64,000 nt of DNA from Calonectria ilicicola (lineage: Eukaryota; Ascomycota; Sordariomycetes; Hypocreales; Nectriaceae), in contig CP085829.1 of assembly GCA_020809705.1 (NCBI GenBank), positions 1,364,001 to 1,428,000 on the forward strand, read 5' to 3'. Numbering within the stretch: position 1 is the first letter of the stretch; each line of letters starts with the position of its first letter. Below the pieces are notes generated by a model. It made no database searches and was not told the origin of the DNA. It was given only the letters and a program-made list of their open reading frames with translations. Positions 11,596 to 23,100 of this stretch are shown piece after piece. Made by a program: the position numbers and the translations under genes.

Positions 11596-14500
11596 TCAGA
11601 CCCCCCTCAGCTTGCGTCGGATTTTAACAACTCTGGAAGTCGATGAACTTGGCTGTTGGTCTTGTGGGGCCATCTCAGCTGTCTCTTCTTTGCTTGGCTT
11701 ACCCAGGAGAAAATTGGCATCATGCTTCTCCGTTTCCTTAAGACCGAACTTGTAGAACCCCTCAAGGCATGTATGAGGACCCGAACGCAGAGGGTAATCG
11801 GCGCTGACTGTGACGGGCGCAAGGTTGTAGGGCACAAAGTATGGCAATTCAGAGACCGGTTCCACCTGGTGATCGTCTGCTTTCTCGCCCAAACCATCCA
11901 GGTACTCATGGGCCTGCTCGTCCATAATAGGCTGCAGCCATGACCAGTTGCCGTCGTTGGTGATTGGAGGAATGGAGGCTTCGTGGGTGGTTTTGTGGAA
12001 GGGTCGACTCGCGTCATCTTCTTCTTCCAGGTCGCCCGAGATCATGAGCGGACCACCACGGAAGAGCAGGCGCATCTTCTTCATGGCAGTTGTGACGACC
12101 CATGGTGGCAGTGACAGCATTGAAGGTGGGAGAATGCCCGACGCGAAATGAACCGGGTGGAACGGATCAACTATGGCGCCGAGAATGGTTGTTTTGGAGT
12201 TATTGACCATGCTGCGATAGTAGCGCAGGGGGCCAGCGGGATCATTTTCGGTGCCTTCAGTTGGGTCGACGAAAAAGGGAGACACATATACAGGGCTATT
12301 TCCAGGGCTAGCAAAGGTGTTGGGTTTTGACTGGACGTCGCTGTCGATGGTCTTGCGCTCAGGATATCCGAATTCGGTATAGATGCAGTCTAGGTCCGGC
12401 CGCCGCTGCGTTGTGTCTGGAATATTGCCATGTTTATCAACTACTGGTGGAGGCTGGCGGAAATAGCCGACTAAGCCGTCGTGGAGGTTGGTTTTCTCAC
12501 CCATGAAAACTTCAAAATTGTATTCTTCCAATTCCGCTTCACGCGGCTTGAGCAAATCCGAGTAACTCTGCGTCTCCATTGGCGGAGTCGCCAGCTCGAG
12601 AGCGATGCCAATATTCACCAAGGCCATTGGGCGGCCAGCGAGGTTTAGAAGCTGGCTGTCGTACGCCGAAGGTGCATGGGAGATGTTGTGACAAGCCTCT
12701 GAGAGCATGCTCCAGAGGCCGAACAGAAACTTGGCATCTGATAACCTGCTAAGCAGCTGCTGAAGCTGCAGATGATCTGGGCGGCTCTCCGACATGTCTC
12801 CTTCAGCGTAATATACTTGCCAATACACTTTGCTGTTAATGGTGCTTGGCAGCAGCGCCTCCCCCATGATTTCGCCTTTGGGGTTATAAACCTGGATGCC
12901 TCGGTCGCGGTAGTCAACGATCAGCCATCCCCATACGGGATCCTCGTACTCGGTGGCTGGTCGCCACGAGTGCGCTGTCAGCACCGAGCTCTGGGATGAA
13001 GCGTTGTCTCCCTCGAACCACCGAGCCGAGAGACTGTGCTCGTCGTGATCAGTCGAGTTGATGGCGAAGTAAATGTTGAGCCGAGAATCCTGGTTGATCG
13101 AGTGGCCAATCTGGAAAAACTGCGAATTTCCCCCTTCCTCTAGTTCTATTGAGTTTGCGTATTGACCACCCTCTACCTCGTTTACACGACAGGCCAGTGA
13201 CGGGCTTATGCAGGGGTTAAGACGTGCGCCTTTCTCTTTCGCGATTGGGGAGACTACTTGGCCAAATTTGTCAACTATATTGAATCGCGTGAACCGAGCT
13301 TGGCCATGTGTGACAGGTTTGAAGTCTCGCCCAGCGGACAAATCCGAAAAGGTGGTTTCGCCATATGGCGTCACATCAAACCCACCTCCGCCGCCCAACA
13401 GCGCGGGCAGAAGTTCTTGATCGAGATCTGAAAACGAAGTATCGCCTTCATAAGGAATAATGTGGATGCCTTGGCGTAGCGTCAACAGGTGGTCTCCGAG
13501 GTTCACAAGGCTGCCTTCAACGAGATTGAGGTCATTGAAAGCACTCCTCAGCTCATGTATGAGCACAGAACGCTTATCTTTCCAATCTGTTTTGCCTGCC
13601 ATCTTGTCCCCCATGCCCTTCCTGGACTCTACCGCTTCCTGGTTTACCAGTGATAGGAGCTGTGTGAGAAGCGTTGTCAGACTCCAGGCAGCATTTGGTC
13701 GTAGCAGGCTGCGGCCCTTGATAACTCTCATATGTCTTTCCCAGCCATCATAAGAAGATATATTGACATCGTGCATGATTTGATATGACACGGTGCCGTC
13801 CGGTGCCCGTTCCAACGACCAGAATCTACGCGGAATATTGTAAAACTCCAGTTCCCACTCGACGAAGAGAGGCCTCCATGGTTGTTTGTTTGACCAATCC
13901 ATGTCGGAACCAATATATAGAGGAGGATTTGTGACATCAGTGAAAGGCCGGCCAGTCATGCAAAAGGCCCATTCTTGAAGAAGGTGCTCAACCGCATCAC
14001 GCACCCAACCAGGAGAATTATGCTGCAGGGCGTCCAAACCGTTGAGAGTTTTGAAGAATCCTGGCAGCGTGTCCAGGTACGAGTAATCCCCAGGTTTTTC
14101 TGTATCTGTTCCTTTGGGTTTTGTAATGGCTGTCTTGGAAATATTCCCGAAAATGGTTCCGATGTCGATGGTTGAATGGTCCGCCTCTTTTTCTAGTCCA
14201 ATTTCCTTGAGCCAACCTTTGACGAGGTCTGATCCAACTTTTGAATTCAATGGTAAATCACTCATATTTCTCTCCAGAGCGCGCTGCTCAGACATGAACT
14301 CTTTAGGCCAGGCGGAATCCATGCCTCCCACGATGATGGAGGGGGCGAGGCGGCTGAAGAATTGTGGCTTGGAGGATTCCACCATGCCCGACGCTGCTGC
14401 CTTTTCCTTGTCGAATTTTATTTCAGATCTCAGCGTCTTGATGTCTCTTAACATGTTGAGTCCTCTCTCCACACGGAACTTTGCGACGGCCTGAATTTCT

Positions 14501-16082
14501 GGTGTCTCCCAGGCTCCCCCGGGACATCGCGATCTGCTCTTCCACCACTCGCAGAACAAGGAATGATATACATAGCGCTCCTGTCGGTCCAGGGCATCCA
14601 GGAAAGTCTGCTGGCGGTTCGATTTGAACATGGCCAGCATGTCCTCTGGCTTAATCGGAGGCGCTTGCTCAGGCGACTGCCCTTGTTGAGACTTCTGATC
14701 CTCTATGTTTCGTAACCGCCAACACCGACCACCATCAACGGGCTTGAAGCCAGCTGCTGTGTTTCGTGGAGCGTCTGCAGCTGCAGCCCCTGATTTACCA
14801 CTCGAACTGATTACACCAGCCATTCCCTGGAGCAAACCAGACCAATCAAATTTGTTGGAGTCTTCTCCTACCCGGACAGAACGCAAGTAGGCACCCAGAG
14901 CGTCAAGGCTGTTGCAGCCCAAAGCGATTGGCTGATTTGCCCGCAGCCTCTCAGCTGTGTCCTCTGCCACAATGGTTGGCCTTGTCGTGGCGCCCCAGGC
15001 GACACGAAATAATGAGCCGTGACAAACCATTCTGTCATTCAATCCTGCATGTGCGAAATAACCGAAGACGGCGTACGACACATTTGCCGTGGTTGGACGC
15101 TGAGTTTTTTCGTCCTTTTCTGTACACGAGAGATCGTCGTGTATGGAGAAGACATTGGAGTTGTGGTGTTGGAAGTCAGCAAAGAGGGGGTTTGCAGAAC
15201 CAAGGAGTGTCAGCGGCCCAACATGCGTAGACTCGTCTTCACGAGGCTCTTCCCATTCGTATTCAAAGTCACTCTTCATACCGAGAATGACATCGGCCTG
15301 CTCCTCAACGGTCAATTTGCCACTGCTGTCTATGAATGGAGCACCCTCGGTCTCAATATCCAGGGAAGTTCCGGTTTGTTCATTGAGGAGCGTGCTGATA
15401 CGCCTAATGCGATTGCTCTCCAGTATGAAGGCTGTCAGCTCCGGGGGCTCATCTATGTTGACGTCGCCAATCTTGGCTTCCGTCATCATGCGAAAAATGA
15501 TCCATCTATTTGGAACTGCTGCATGCTGAACACAGATGATTGGTTAGCATTCCGGACGTTTGCTGCATCAGTCTACATTTCTAGACTTGCCTCAATGTCT
15601 CCATCCTGGGACGGTATCCTAGGGTCGCCGCTTTGTTTCGAATTGCTGTCGGAGGCGACACCCTCGCGAAAGCGTCTAGGAAGACACCAGTGCAAATACA
15701 CACCCAGACGATCGCGGCGCAAGATTCTGCTCGCGTATTCCTCCGACTTCTCATCCGGGTTTGGAGGAATAGAAACATCAGCGATGCGCGTGTTACCCTG
15801 CCATGGAAACGCGGCATGAACATCGACGGGTGGCACAGCGTCGTGGCTCGAAAACGGGCCAGGCCAGAATGCTGAGTGATTGGGCAGATTTAGCGGTGCG
15901 ATGTCGTACTTTTCAGAGAAGACGGCGGTGTTCAGGACGAAGGCATCGAGCTTCATAGGTACGCAACGGATCTCATGTTTCTTTGCCTCGTGCGCCTGGG
16001 CAGCCAAGAAAGATGTGCTCGCCGCGGATGAGCTCTGACCGCCCTCGTCAGGGGTCTTGCCTGCTTCCTCTCCGGCGGACAT
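11596..16082 (-). CDS. Giant protein of bacterial-type 'GVYLHW...VPNRW' family (1473 aa); exons 16082-15591 and 15525-11596
   Basis: I recognise no named function. Exon 1 encodes 164 residues with KLDAFVLN (44-51) and GVYLHWCLP (127-135). Exon 2 opens with HAAVPNRWIIFR, then PLTLLGSANPLF and NVFSIHDDL. I remember this order (DAFVLN, GVYLHW.LP, VPNRW, LT..G...F, N..G.HD.L) from long bacterial hypothetical proteins; that is recollection, not a search. No signal peptide or membrane segment is seen. The rest is mixed alpha/beta with a Gly-rich stretch (LLGGGGGFD) and a basic C-terminus (KIRRKLRG). I chose ATG 16082 because upstream in-frame codons are non-ATG (a GTG at 16106). The intron appears to be a GC-AG type. 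The gene is divergent from the 977-aa gene, and its partners are probably that gene and the DUF6603 fusion. Confidence 0.7.
15526..15590 (-). other. Probable GC-AG intron in the 1473-aa gene
   Basis: On the minus strand the donor reads AG|GCAAGT, the consensus of GC-type introns. A tgctaac branch site and ttcag acceptor follow, total 65 nt, phase 0 to phase 0. Removing it joins the GVYLHW exon to VPNRWIIFR in frame. GT donors nearby either give the wrong frame or have a poor context (GTCTAG). Confidence 0.65.
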
Positions 16083-16606
16083 GTTAGGAGGAAGAAACCG
16101 AAGCACTGAATTCAGATTGCTGTCACTAGCAATGCAAAATTGATGTGGATGAAATTTCGTCCAAGCCGGTGTGTCACCCGCTCCGACTTTCTGTGACCTC
16201 GATAACTATGTGCAAAAGCATTCGAACAGTTAACCACTTTCCTATTCCCATTTGAGCCTACCGCATTCTCATCAAATCAATAGTCTAAACTCTGTCCGTA
16301 GCGGACACGTCGTGGCGCCAATGATGCCTTCAATTCCCCACCGTTAAAAGGCCCGCAAGTCACTACCAAGTACCGACAACTCCACTCTAGACGCACTCCA
16401 CGACCTTTGCAAACTCGGCGTGTAATATAAAGCTAGCGGCCACAAATCTGAGTCCACCCCACCAGACACGCTCGCCGCCCAATTCTTGACACTCAACTGC
16501 TGCATGTATCAATGGAATCGCCAAATAAGGTATAAAATAACATTGATAGATATCAAGCTGCCGGACTCATACTTGATCGGCAAGGGGATTAATCGCAGGC
16601 CGAATC
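16083..16606. promoter_or_regulatory. 524-bp divergent promoter between the 1473-aa and 977-aa genes
   Basis: The two ATGs face away from each other with 524 bp between them and no coding sequence. No clear TATA box or operator-like repeat is visible. Shared control of the two genes is inferred from the geometry only. Confidence 0.5.
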
Positions 16607-19540
16607 ATGGAGGAGGAGACTCAGTCGTTGTCCATTGGAACAGCGCGTTTGTACGGCTACGAGAAACCGTCATTGACACCGGGGGGATATAACATCACCG
16701 TTACGCAGTCGCTCACAGCAGAAGGCCATGAGTCAAGTTCCTGGGAGACGCCTCCAGTGCTCTTCAACGTCAAAGCAACTCCGCCATACATACTACCGCC
16801 AGCTTTACTGCACTCCTACTACCCACCAAATTTACAGCGTGTGCCAGCCGAGACTTTGCCTCATGTCATAGTTAACGGCGCAGTGCCTTGGGAGAGAGAA
16901 CCGAATGCGGCTGCGGAACCCACAGAGGCACCACTACCATGGCTCGCCTTGTTGCTGTTTAAGGAGGATGGCGAGCTGGTAGTCCCGGCCGATATGATAG
17001 ATGAGGCGCACAAGCCGACTGGAACCCTTTCTATACGTCTGCCACCTGCCAAGGTGGCGGAGAAATTCACCGACCGCCACGCCGTATCCCATCCGAAGGA
17101 GGAGGCTGACGCAAACTTCATCTTCCTCAAAGCAGCCGTTTTCAAATCGTATTTTGAGGATCAGACGAAGCCCGGCGACCCGGGGCAAAATGCGCCGGAT
17201 TTATCTCGATACAAGTATCTTGTTCATGTGAAGGAAGTTGGTCTCGACCCACCCGACACTCCGCAGGAAAAGAAAACACCACCAACAAAAGTGAGCACCA
17301 TCCTAGCACATCGAGTCCGATGCCCGGCCTCAGGGCCCCCGCAGAAGATAGTTGCCCACCTAGTCTCATTAGAAGGTGTACCGAATATCAAATTCGCGGA
17401 GGCAGCCAAGGAGGATGCCGTCTTCGCGCTCGCATCACTGTGGTCGTGGAGTTTTGAGTGGGACAGCGTTAGCGAGAGTCAGGAGCACTACATTTTCAAC
17501 GGCTTAGAGACCAATATACGGCCATTGAGCATGGACATAAAAACTCCAATTCCTGAAAACGCGAGTCCTACGCAGAGATGGATCCGAACGCAAGTCGAGA
17601 ATGGTTACACGCTGGTCCGGCATCGCGCCATCTCGGGTGAGAAGTCTGTGGCTCTATTCCGCGGCCCGCTTGTTCCTACCTTAGGACCAAGGGCCCAGCT
17701 CCAGCCGAGTATGCACGGCACCGACCTCCAGGTGTTGGATGCCGAGACTCAGACACTCGATGTATCTTACAGTGTTGCCTGGGACTTGGGTCGGTCGGTG
17801 GCGGCACGTACACCTCAATTCTCCAAGGCGTTGGCCGCTGCGCGGCGGCATCTATTTTTGCTCGCCACAACAGGAAAAGTCCCTAGCAGCACAGGAGCTG
17901 GCGCTGATGAGGTAGATGCTGTTCTCAACAAGCTGGATGAACTATTTAAAGACAGTGTGGCTAGTAAACTAACAAGCCTCCCTGGCCTCGGAGTCAACCG
18001 CTGGCTAACTCAGACGCCCACAAAGGAATCACAGCCATCCGCTGCGTTCGGCACGATGACGGCGGCCAAGCTGCAAAGAAATCTCACCCGTGTAGGCGAA
18101 ACGCATGTCCAGCCTTATGTTATCCAATTGGCGGAGTCGGACGCGCCGGCAGTTCCGGCCTCTGCTTCAATCGATGGGTTGCGCGAGTTGATCAACTGGA
18201 TCATATCAAACCTCTTCTCACTGAAAGCGGTCCCTGCCCTATATATGTTTCCCGACCCGTCCATTCTTGTACCTGAGCGCGTCATGACATTTTATATCGA
18301 TGATGACTGGGTAGACGCCATGATTGACGGCGCACTAAGCGTGGGTAACACAGCGGGTGGCATCGTGGACGCCGTCCGAGAGGAGATTCGCAAGGCTATC
18401 AACATCTACATCACAAAAAGGAATCCCGAATCGCTGAATATCGTGCGACAAGGATTTGTGATCCGCTCTAGCTGCATTGAAGCGTTTCCAGACCTAGAAC
18501 TAAAGCCTGCATCGGCAGTAGTCCACAAAACGCGAAACCAGGATATGCTGATGTGCCTCTTGCACCCAGGAAACCTTGAGGCGGACAAACCATTGGAGAT
18601 GGAAATCAGCCAGCCTCCACATCAACTGAGATTTGGTATGTCTAAAGTTGATGACAACTTTTTATCTCAATCCTTCGCGCTCGAGGCCTTCCGTAAAGAC
18701 GGGGCTATCCCTATCCCAGGTGAGACTTTACGCACCTGGAAAAGGGTTGCAGAGGCACAGACAACCCCTGATCTCCCAAATTCCGTCCTCAACTTTGATA
18801 CGGGCATTCTCATACCGTCAGCCTTGGCCACTGCCCACATCCAGGTCGCCAAAGAACTTTTAGGAGATAATTTCAAGCCGCTTGACGACAAGTCGAAGTC
18901 GGTGTACCTGGCAGTTCAATTACAGGATCAGCCCAGCAGCTTGAAGCTTCCATTCCAAGCCTTTCCCGGTCGCAGCGCTTCAACTAGACAGCTGTTCCCT
19001 AGCCAGAACCCCGTATCACCATCTACCCAACCAAAGGGTTCGACAAGTACGCACGTGCCGAAGGGGGAAACACCTGAGACTCCATCGTCATGCTGGGTCA
19101 AGACTGTATTTGCTCTGCAATATCCCGGAAAAAACATCCCCGTCAGGTCCTACCCGCCCGTCGACTTGGTTTTCTCCATAAAGAGGAATGATGAGAATGC
19201 CGGCGACGCCCGACTGCTAGAGATGGACATCACTATCCCTATAGGCGACGGTGCCGAGGAGCTTCTAGCACCTGGCGCTGCACTACCAACTACACAGATG
19301 ATCGGAATGGGAGCATTCATTTCGACGTGTTACTTCGAGTCAGCCGCTGCTCTGGTCATTCGGCTGCGTCCCCGACACGCTACCATTACTATGAAACGTG
19401 CCGACGCCAGCTTTCTGCTCATTGGCGCTACTATCAACGGGGTGCTGGGCAAAGAGGTGCCAATCAGGTCTCGTGAGCTAATTTTGAAGGAGGGCAAGAG
19501 GCAGTCGGTTGAGGATGTTTGGACTGTTGCAAAGGAGTAG
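16607..19540 (+). CDS. 977-aa protein of bacterial-type 'LPHV..PWER...PWLALLLF' family
   Basis: No function assigned. An intronless frame starts at ATG 16607 in good context. Near the N-terminus it has a run that I remember from bacterial hypothetical proteins found with DUF6603 genes: LLHSYYPP, LPHVIVNG, VPWEREPN, PWLALLLFKEDGE (about residues 64-128). This is recollection and needs a profile search. No signal peptide or transmembrane helix is evident. The middle is predicted mixed; residues ~795-830 are Ser/Pro/Thr-rich (linker), followed by a beta-rich C-terminal domain. An aataaa lies just after the stop (19544-19549). Its neighbours are the divergent 1473-aa gene and, 596 bp downstream on the same strand, the metallo-beta-lactamase/DUF6603 gene; the three probably act together. 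Confidence 0.75.
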   Translation: MEEETQSLSIGTARLYGYEKPSLTPGGYNITVTQSLTAEGHESSSWETPPVLFNVKATPPYILPPALLHSYYPPNLQRVPAETLPHVIVNGAVPWEREPNAAAEPTEAPLPWLALLLFKEDGELVVPADMIDEAHKPTGTLSIRLPPAKVAEKFTDRHAVSHPKEEADANFIFLKAAVFKSYFEDQTKPGDPGQNAPDLSRYKYLVHVKEVGLDPPDTPQEKKTPPTKVSTILAHRVRCPASGPPQKIVAHLVSLEGVPNIKFAEAAKEDAVFALASLWSWSFEWDSVSESQEHYIFNGLETNIRPLSMDIKTPIPENASPTQRWIRTQVENGYTLVRHRAISGEKSVALFRGPLVPTLGPRAQLQPSMHGTDLQVLDAETQTLDVSYSVAWDLGRSVAARTPQFSKALAAARRHLFLLATTGKVPSSTGAGADEVDAVLNKLDELFKDSVASKLTSLPGLGVNRWLTQTPTKESQPSAAFGTMTAAKLQRNLTRVGETHVQPYVIQLAESDAPAVPASASIDGLRELINWIISNLFSLKAVPALYMFPDPSILVPERVMTFYIDDDWVDAMIDGALSVGNTAGGIVDAVREEIRKAINIYITKRNPESLNIVRQGFVIRSSCIEAFPDLELKPASAVVHKTRNQDMLMCLLHPGNLEADKPLEMEISQPPHQLRFGMSKVDDNFLSQSFALEAFRKDGAIPIPGETLRTWKRVAEAQTTPDLPNSVLNFDTGILIPSALATAHIQVAKELLGDNFKPLDDKSKSVYLAVQLQDQPSSLKLPFQAFPGRSASTRQLFPSQNPVSPSTQPKGSTSTHVPKGETPETPSSCWVKTVFALQYPGKNIPVRSYPPVDLVFSIKRNDENAGDARLLEMDITIPIGDGAEELLAPGAALPTTQMIGMGAFISTCYFESAAALVIRLRPRHATITMKRADASFLLIGATINGVLGKEVPIRSRELILKEGKRQSVEDVWTVAKE

Positions 19541-20136
19541 CGAAATAAAACAATATTGCTGTGTCTAAAAAAGGGGGGGTTTCTTACCTATTCACTTTGC
19601 TACTTGAGCCGAATATAATGATGTGTCAAGATCCGGAACATTCCCCAAGCACGTGGGACTCTATCTTTTGCTGTCCACACCGAAGTGAGTTTTGTGGATT
19701 GTTTCCCTGTGGTCTATGTCTAGGGTAGCAGACGAGTTTGGTTAGCGTCGGAGTGACATGGTAGGTACTTCCAGTAGTCACATTAAAAAAAACTGCACTC
19801 TTTGCTTTTGCATGGCAATAGTGCCTCCGCTTGTGTCCCAAAATGTTCCTATTGGACCATGACTCGCATCTTTGTACGATGAAGCGCCCCTAGTGGTCAA
19901 GTCCAGTGTTTTTAGCGCGGCGGAAATGACCATGATCAGTTCGCGGCAGGCTCAACAAGTGCCTCCGCTCGAGGTTGATTCAACAATCCCGGGCTTCTCT
20001 ATCTTCATAATCAACCATATGTTTGAGGGGACGTCAGTGACTGTAATTTTGCGTTGTTCGTAAAGCGGAAATAACTGAGGGAACCCGACTCTGCCTGACA
20101 TTGCAATTGTTCAGGCCAAACCCCAAAACCGCGTCG
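19541..20136. other. Intergenic region upstream of the MBL-DUF6603 gene
   Basis: Poly(A)-type signal of the upstream gene at 19544-19549, then about 590 bp without coding signal. No repeat recognised. It presumably carries the promoter of the following gene. Confidence 0.45.
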
Positions 20137-23100
20137 ATGGCGTCGTCCCAGGTGAAGTACGCCGACGGGTGGGAGGTCCACACCTTTCAGATCGGCGTGA
20201 ACATAGGCGATTGTGCTATTCACCTCCTTGTCAAGAACCCTCCTCGCTATAAAGAAGGCGACGATGTCTATATCCCGACGAATCGCAGCAGGGATGGTCA
20301 AGAGCCTTTACAACTTCTTGAGAAGCCAACATTTCGAGAGGTTGTCGACCTTGACCACATTCAGCTTCCCGAAAAAGGCGGCTTGGGACATGGAGAAGTG
20401 CACGCAGCGCTGCTATTTGACGGTGGTCACGACGATACACCCGCGAACTACGATGGGCGCCAAACTGCAGAGGCGATCAAAGATGTCATCAATGACATAG
20501 AGCAGCAATACAAGTTTGCTGATGGTGGCGATTCAGTCGCTGGCACACCTCTGCGCCGCGACAGCCTGGCCAACCAGTTGATATTCGATGCCTGGATAGT
20601 CACGCATTGGGACCGTGATCACTACTGCGGTGCCTTGACACTGTTCCGCAATGACATCTTTGACCGCTTGGCCAATAAGCCAGATGGTGCTGGTCCAACT
20701 GATAACCTGTGTTCCTATTTCAAGTATTCTGCAGATGGGAAGCCCGCAAGTACGCTGTACTGCCCGGTGTGGAAGCGAAGCTCCGAAGACAAGGCAACGA
20801 CGGCTCGAGGAGCGCCTAGCATCTTTGGCGATGGAGATGACCACAATAAAATTTGGCTGACCGACCGCTTTCGGGTCCCATTGGACTTCAGGTTGGATCC
20901 TCAGCAAGACGGAATACCCATGTCGGGGCCTCTATTTAATGTCTCTGCAGGTGAGCAACTCATAGGTATCGACTTCTTCACGGGCGCAGTTGTTGGGCCT
21001 AACGCTCACCCGAGCCCTGAGTGGTATAAAGGCAACCTTAACGTGAAAGATGTCGTCCATAGTTACATGGCCACAACTGGGCCAAATGGAACAAAGCCTG
21101 ATGACAAACGACCTGTATTCCTCTGTGTCGGATCCAATGGCCACGTGTTTGTCAAGGGAAAGGTGCAGTGGAAGAAGGCATATGGCACCCCAGATAACTT
21201 CGTTTCCATCATGGCTCTAATCGTCTGGAAAACAAATGATGGAGTACGTCTCTCACACATCTGCGGCGGCGATGCCCATGTGTCGACTGAAGAGGCCATC
21301 CTCCAATTTCTAAGCAAACCCGGCGAGAAAGACAAATTTTGGCCGGTCGAAGTCATGAAGGCTTCGCATCATGGCGCTCGTACGTCCACGCCAGTTCAGC
21401 TCGTGAGAGCCTGCATGCCGTCAAAATTCCTCATCTCAGCCGGTGATTCCCACGGTCACCCAAGTAAGCACACCAAAGAACTGGTAAACTTACACTGGAC
21501 ATTATTGACGATTTGATGTGTTTGTAGGTTGGCAGACCGTGGCTTTACTCGTCACATATTTCAGAAGGTGATTTTGCGCTTTTTCGATAAAGATCAGTAC
21601 GAATGAGATGCTGACCTATTGTGTGACACCAAAGTCAACGAGCAGGAGGTAAATGGCGAATAAAGGAACTACCCTTGTACAGTCTAAGGTTTCCATACTA
21701 TCTTCCATCATCATTGGAATCTCTTCCCACGATCAAAGGATTAAGCACTACAGATATGAATCTCGAAAGCTATCGGTCTCGAAGTGAGAAGACTAAGTGG
21801 CAGAAGGCGTTTGCAATGGCATATGGTAACGATCGCAAAGAACCAAAGTTCTATGGAGATGAAGTTGGTCTGGAGCTAGCTATCAACAAGATTCGGGACT
21901 TTTTCGAAGAAGCCCGCATCTTGAGTTACGCGTTCTGGGCCCATTGTTCTGTTACTGAAGCGCTGGATCAGCTCTTCGGATACTTTGACCTTGATCCGTC
22001 TTACAACGAGTCACTTAAACCCGCGAAAGATGCGCGCAAGAAGTACAGTGATGAAAAGAAAAAGGCCAAGTCCAAGACTCAGTCTAAATTGGACGCCCTG
22101 CAAGAAGAATTAAAAGATGCTGAGGAGCCACTCCAAGAAGCGCTACAGCTGCACCGGCATGTTCTTGCTTACTACATCCGACGTTGTTGGAATGAGCTGT
22201 CGTCAGTTACAGAACAATACAAAGAGGGCCACCTAAGCCTTCGTTACGTTCGTATTCACGCTTCAATGGATGAGAAATTCGACGGGAGGGCAATGGTAAG
22301 CCCGCGCCGCAGAATCATCAAGAAGGCCATTGCCAGGCGTCGACATTATACACCAAATCTAGTCACGACTCTGCTAGAAAGCTTTCCTTCATTGGCACTG
22401 ACCCAAAGTTATGCACCGACTATATTGGCAGGCCAGTTGGTGAACGATGATGATGCATTGGGAGCGATAAAACGCAGGTCTCAGCCTGAACAACCCATCA
22501 TTGTTGGGAAAACAGGGTTGATCATCAAGTCAGCTGGCGAGGAGGACTCATTCGGTGAGAAACAGGGAATGGATAGAGTGATAATCGATGAAGAGACTTT
22601 TGTTGGGGGAGACATCATCATTGACATAGACGCTCAAGATGACACGATGTGGCTGGAGTCGGAGGCTGTGGACACATCAACCACCGAGAGCTTTGTGGTA
22701 TCCGGAATCGAGCATATGGCATTTGAGAAGTCTGCCGTACTGAAAACTAGGCAATTTGCACTGGCAAGCGTGAGTTCGATCATCGCACTGCTTTCCCCAA
22801 CTCAATAGGACAATGAATTCTGAGAAGTGTCGCTAACCTCCCACTGACAGACTGCCAAGGCCACTCCAGCCAAGCCAGGGAAACGTTTCGACGCGTTTCC
22901 ACCGGAGCTTGTCCACGGCCTAGCTACAAATAACAAACAGGTCAAGAAAGTAGAGGAGGCCTTTACGGACGGACGGGCGTCAATGGTCAATGACATAGAA
23001 GACGGCCACAGCCTACTCCACTTCTCGGGCCCTATGCTCTTCAGCGAACCAGTTGATGTGTCGCACAACGCGGGTTCCAAGTACGTGTCACTCAAAGAAT

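Noticed and set aside
20101..20136. Upstream extension of the MBL gene from TTG
   Set aside because: TTG starts are not credible here; the first ATG with a conserved downstream sequence is at 20137.
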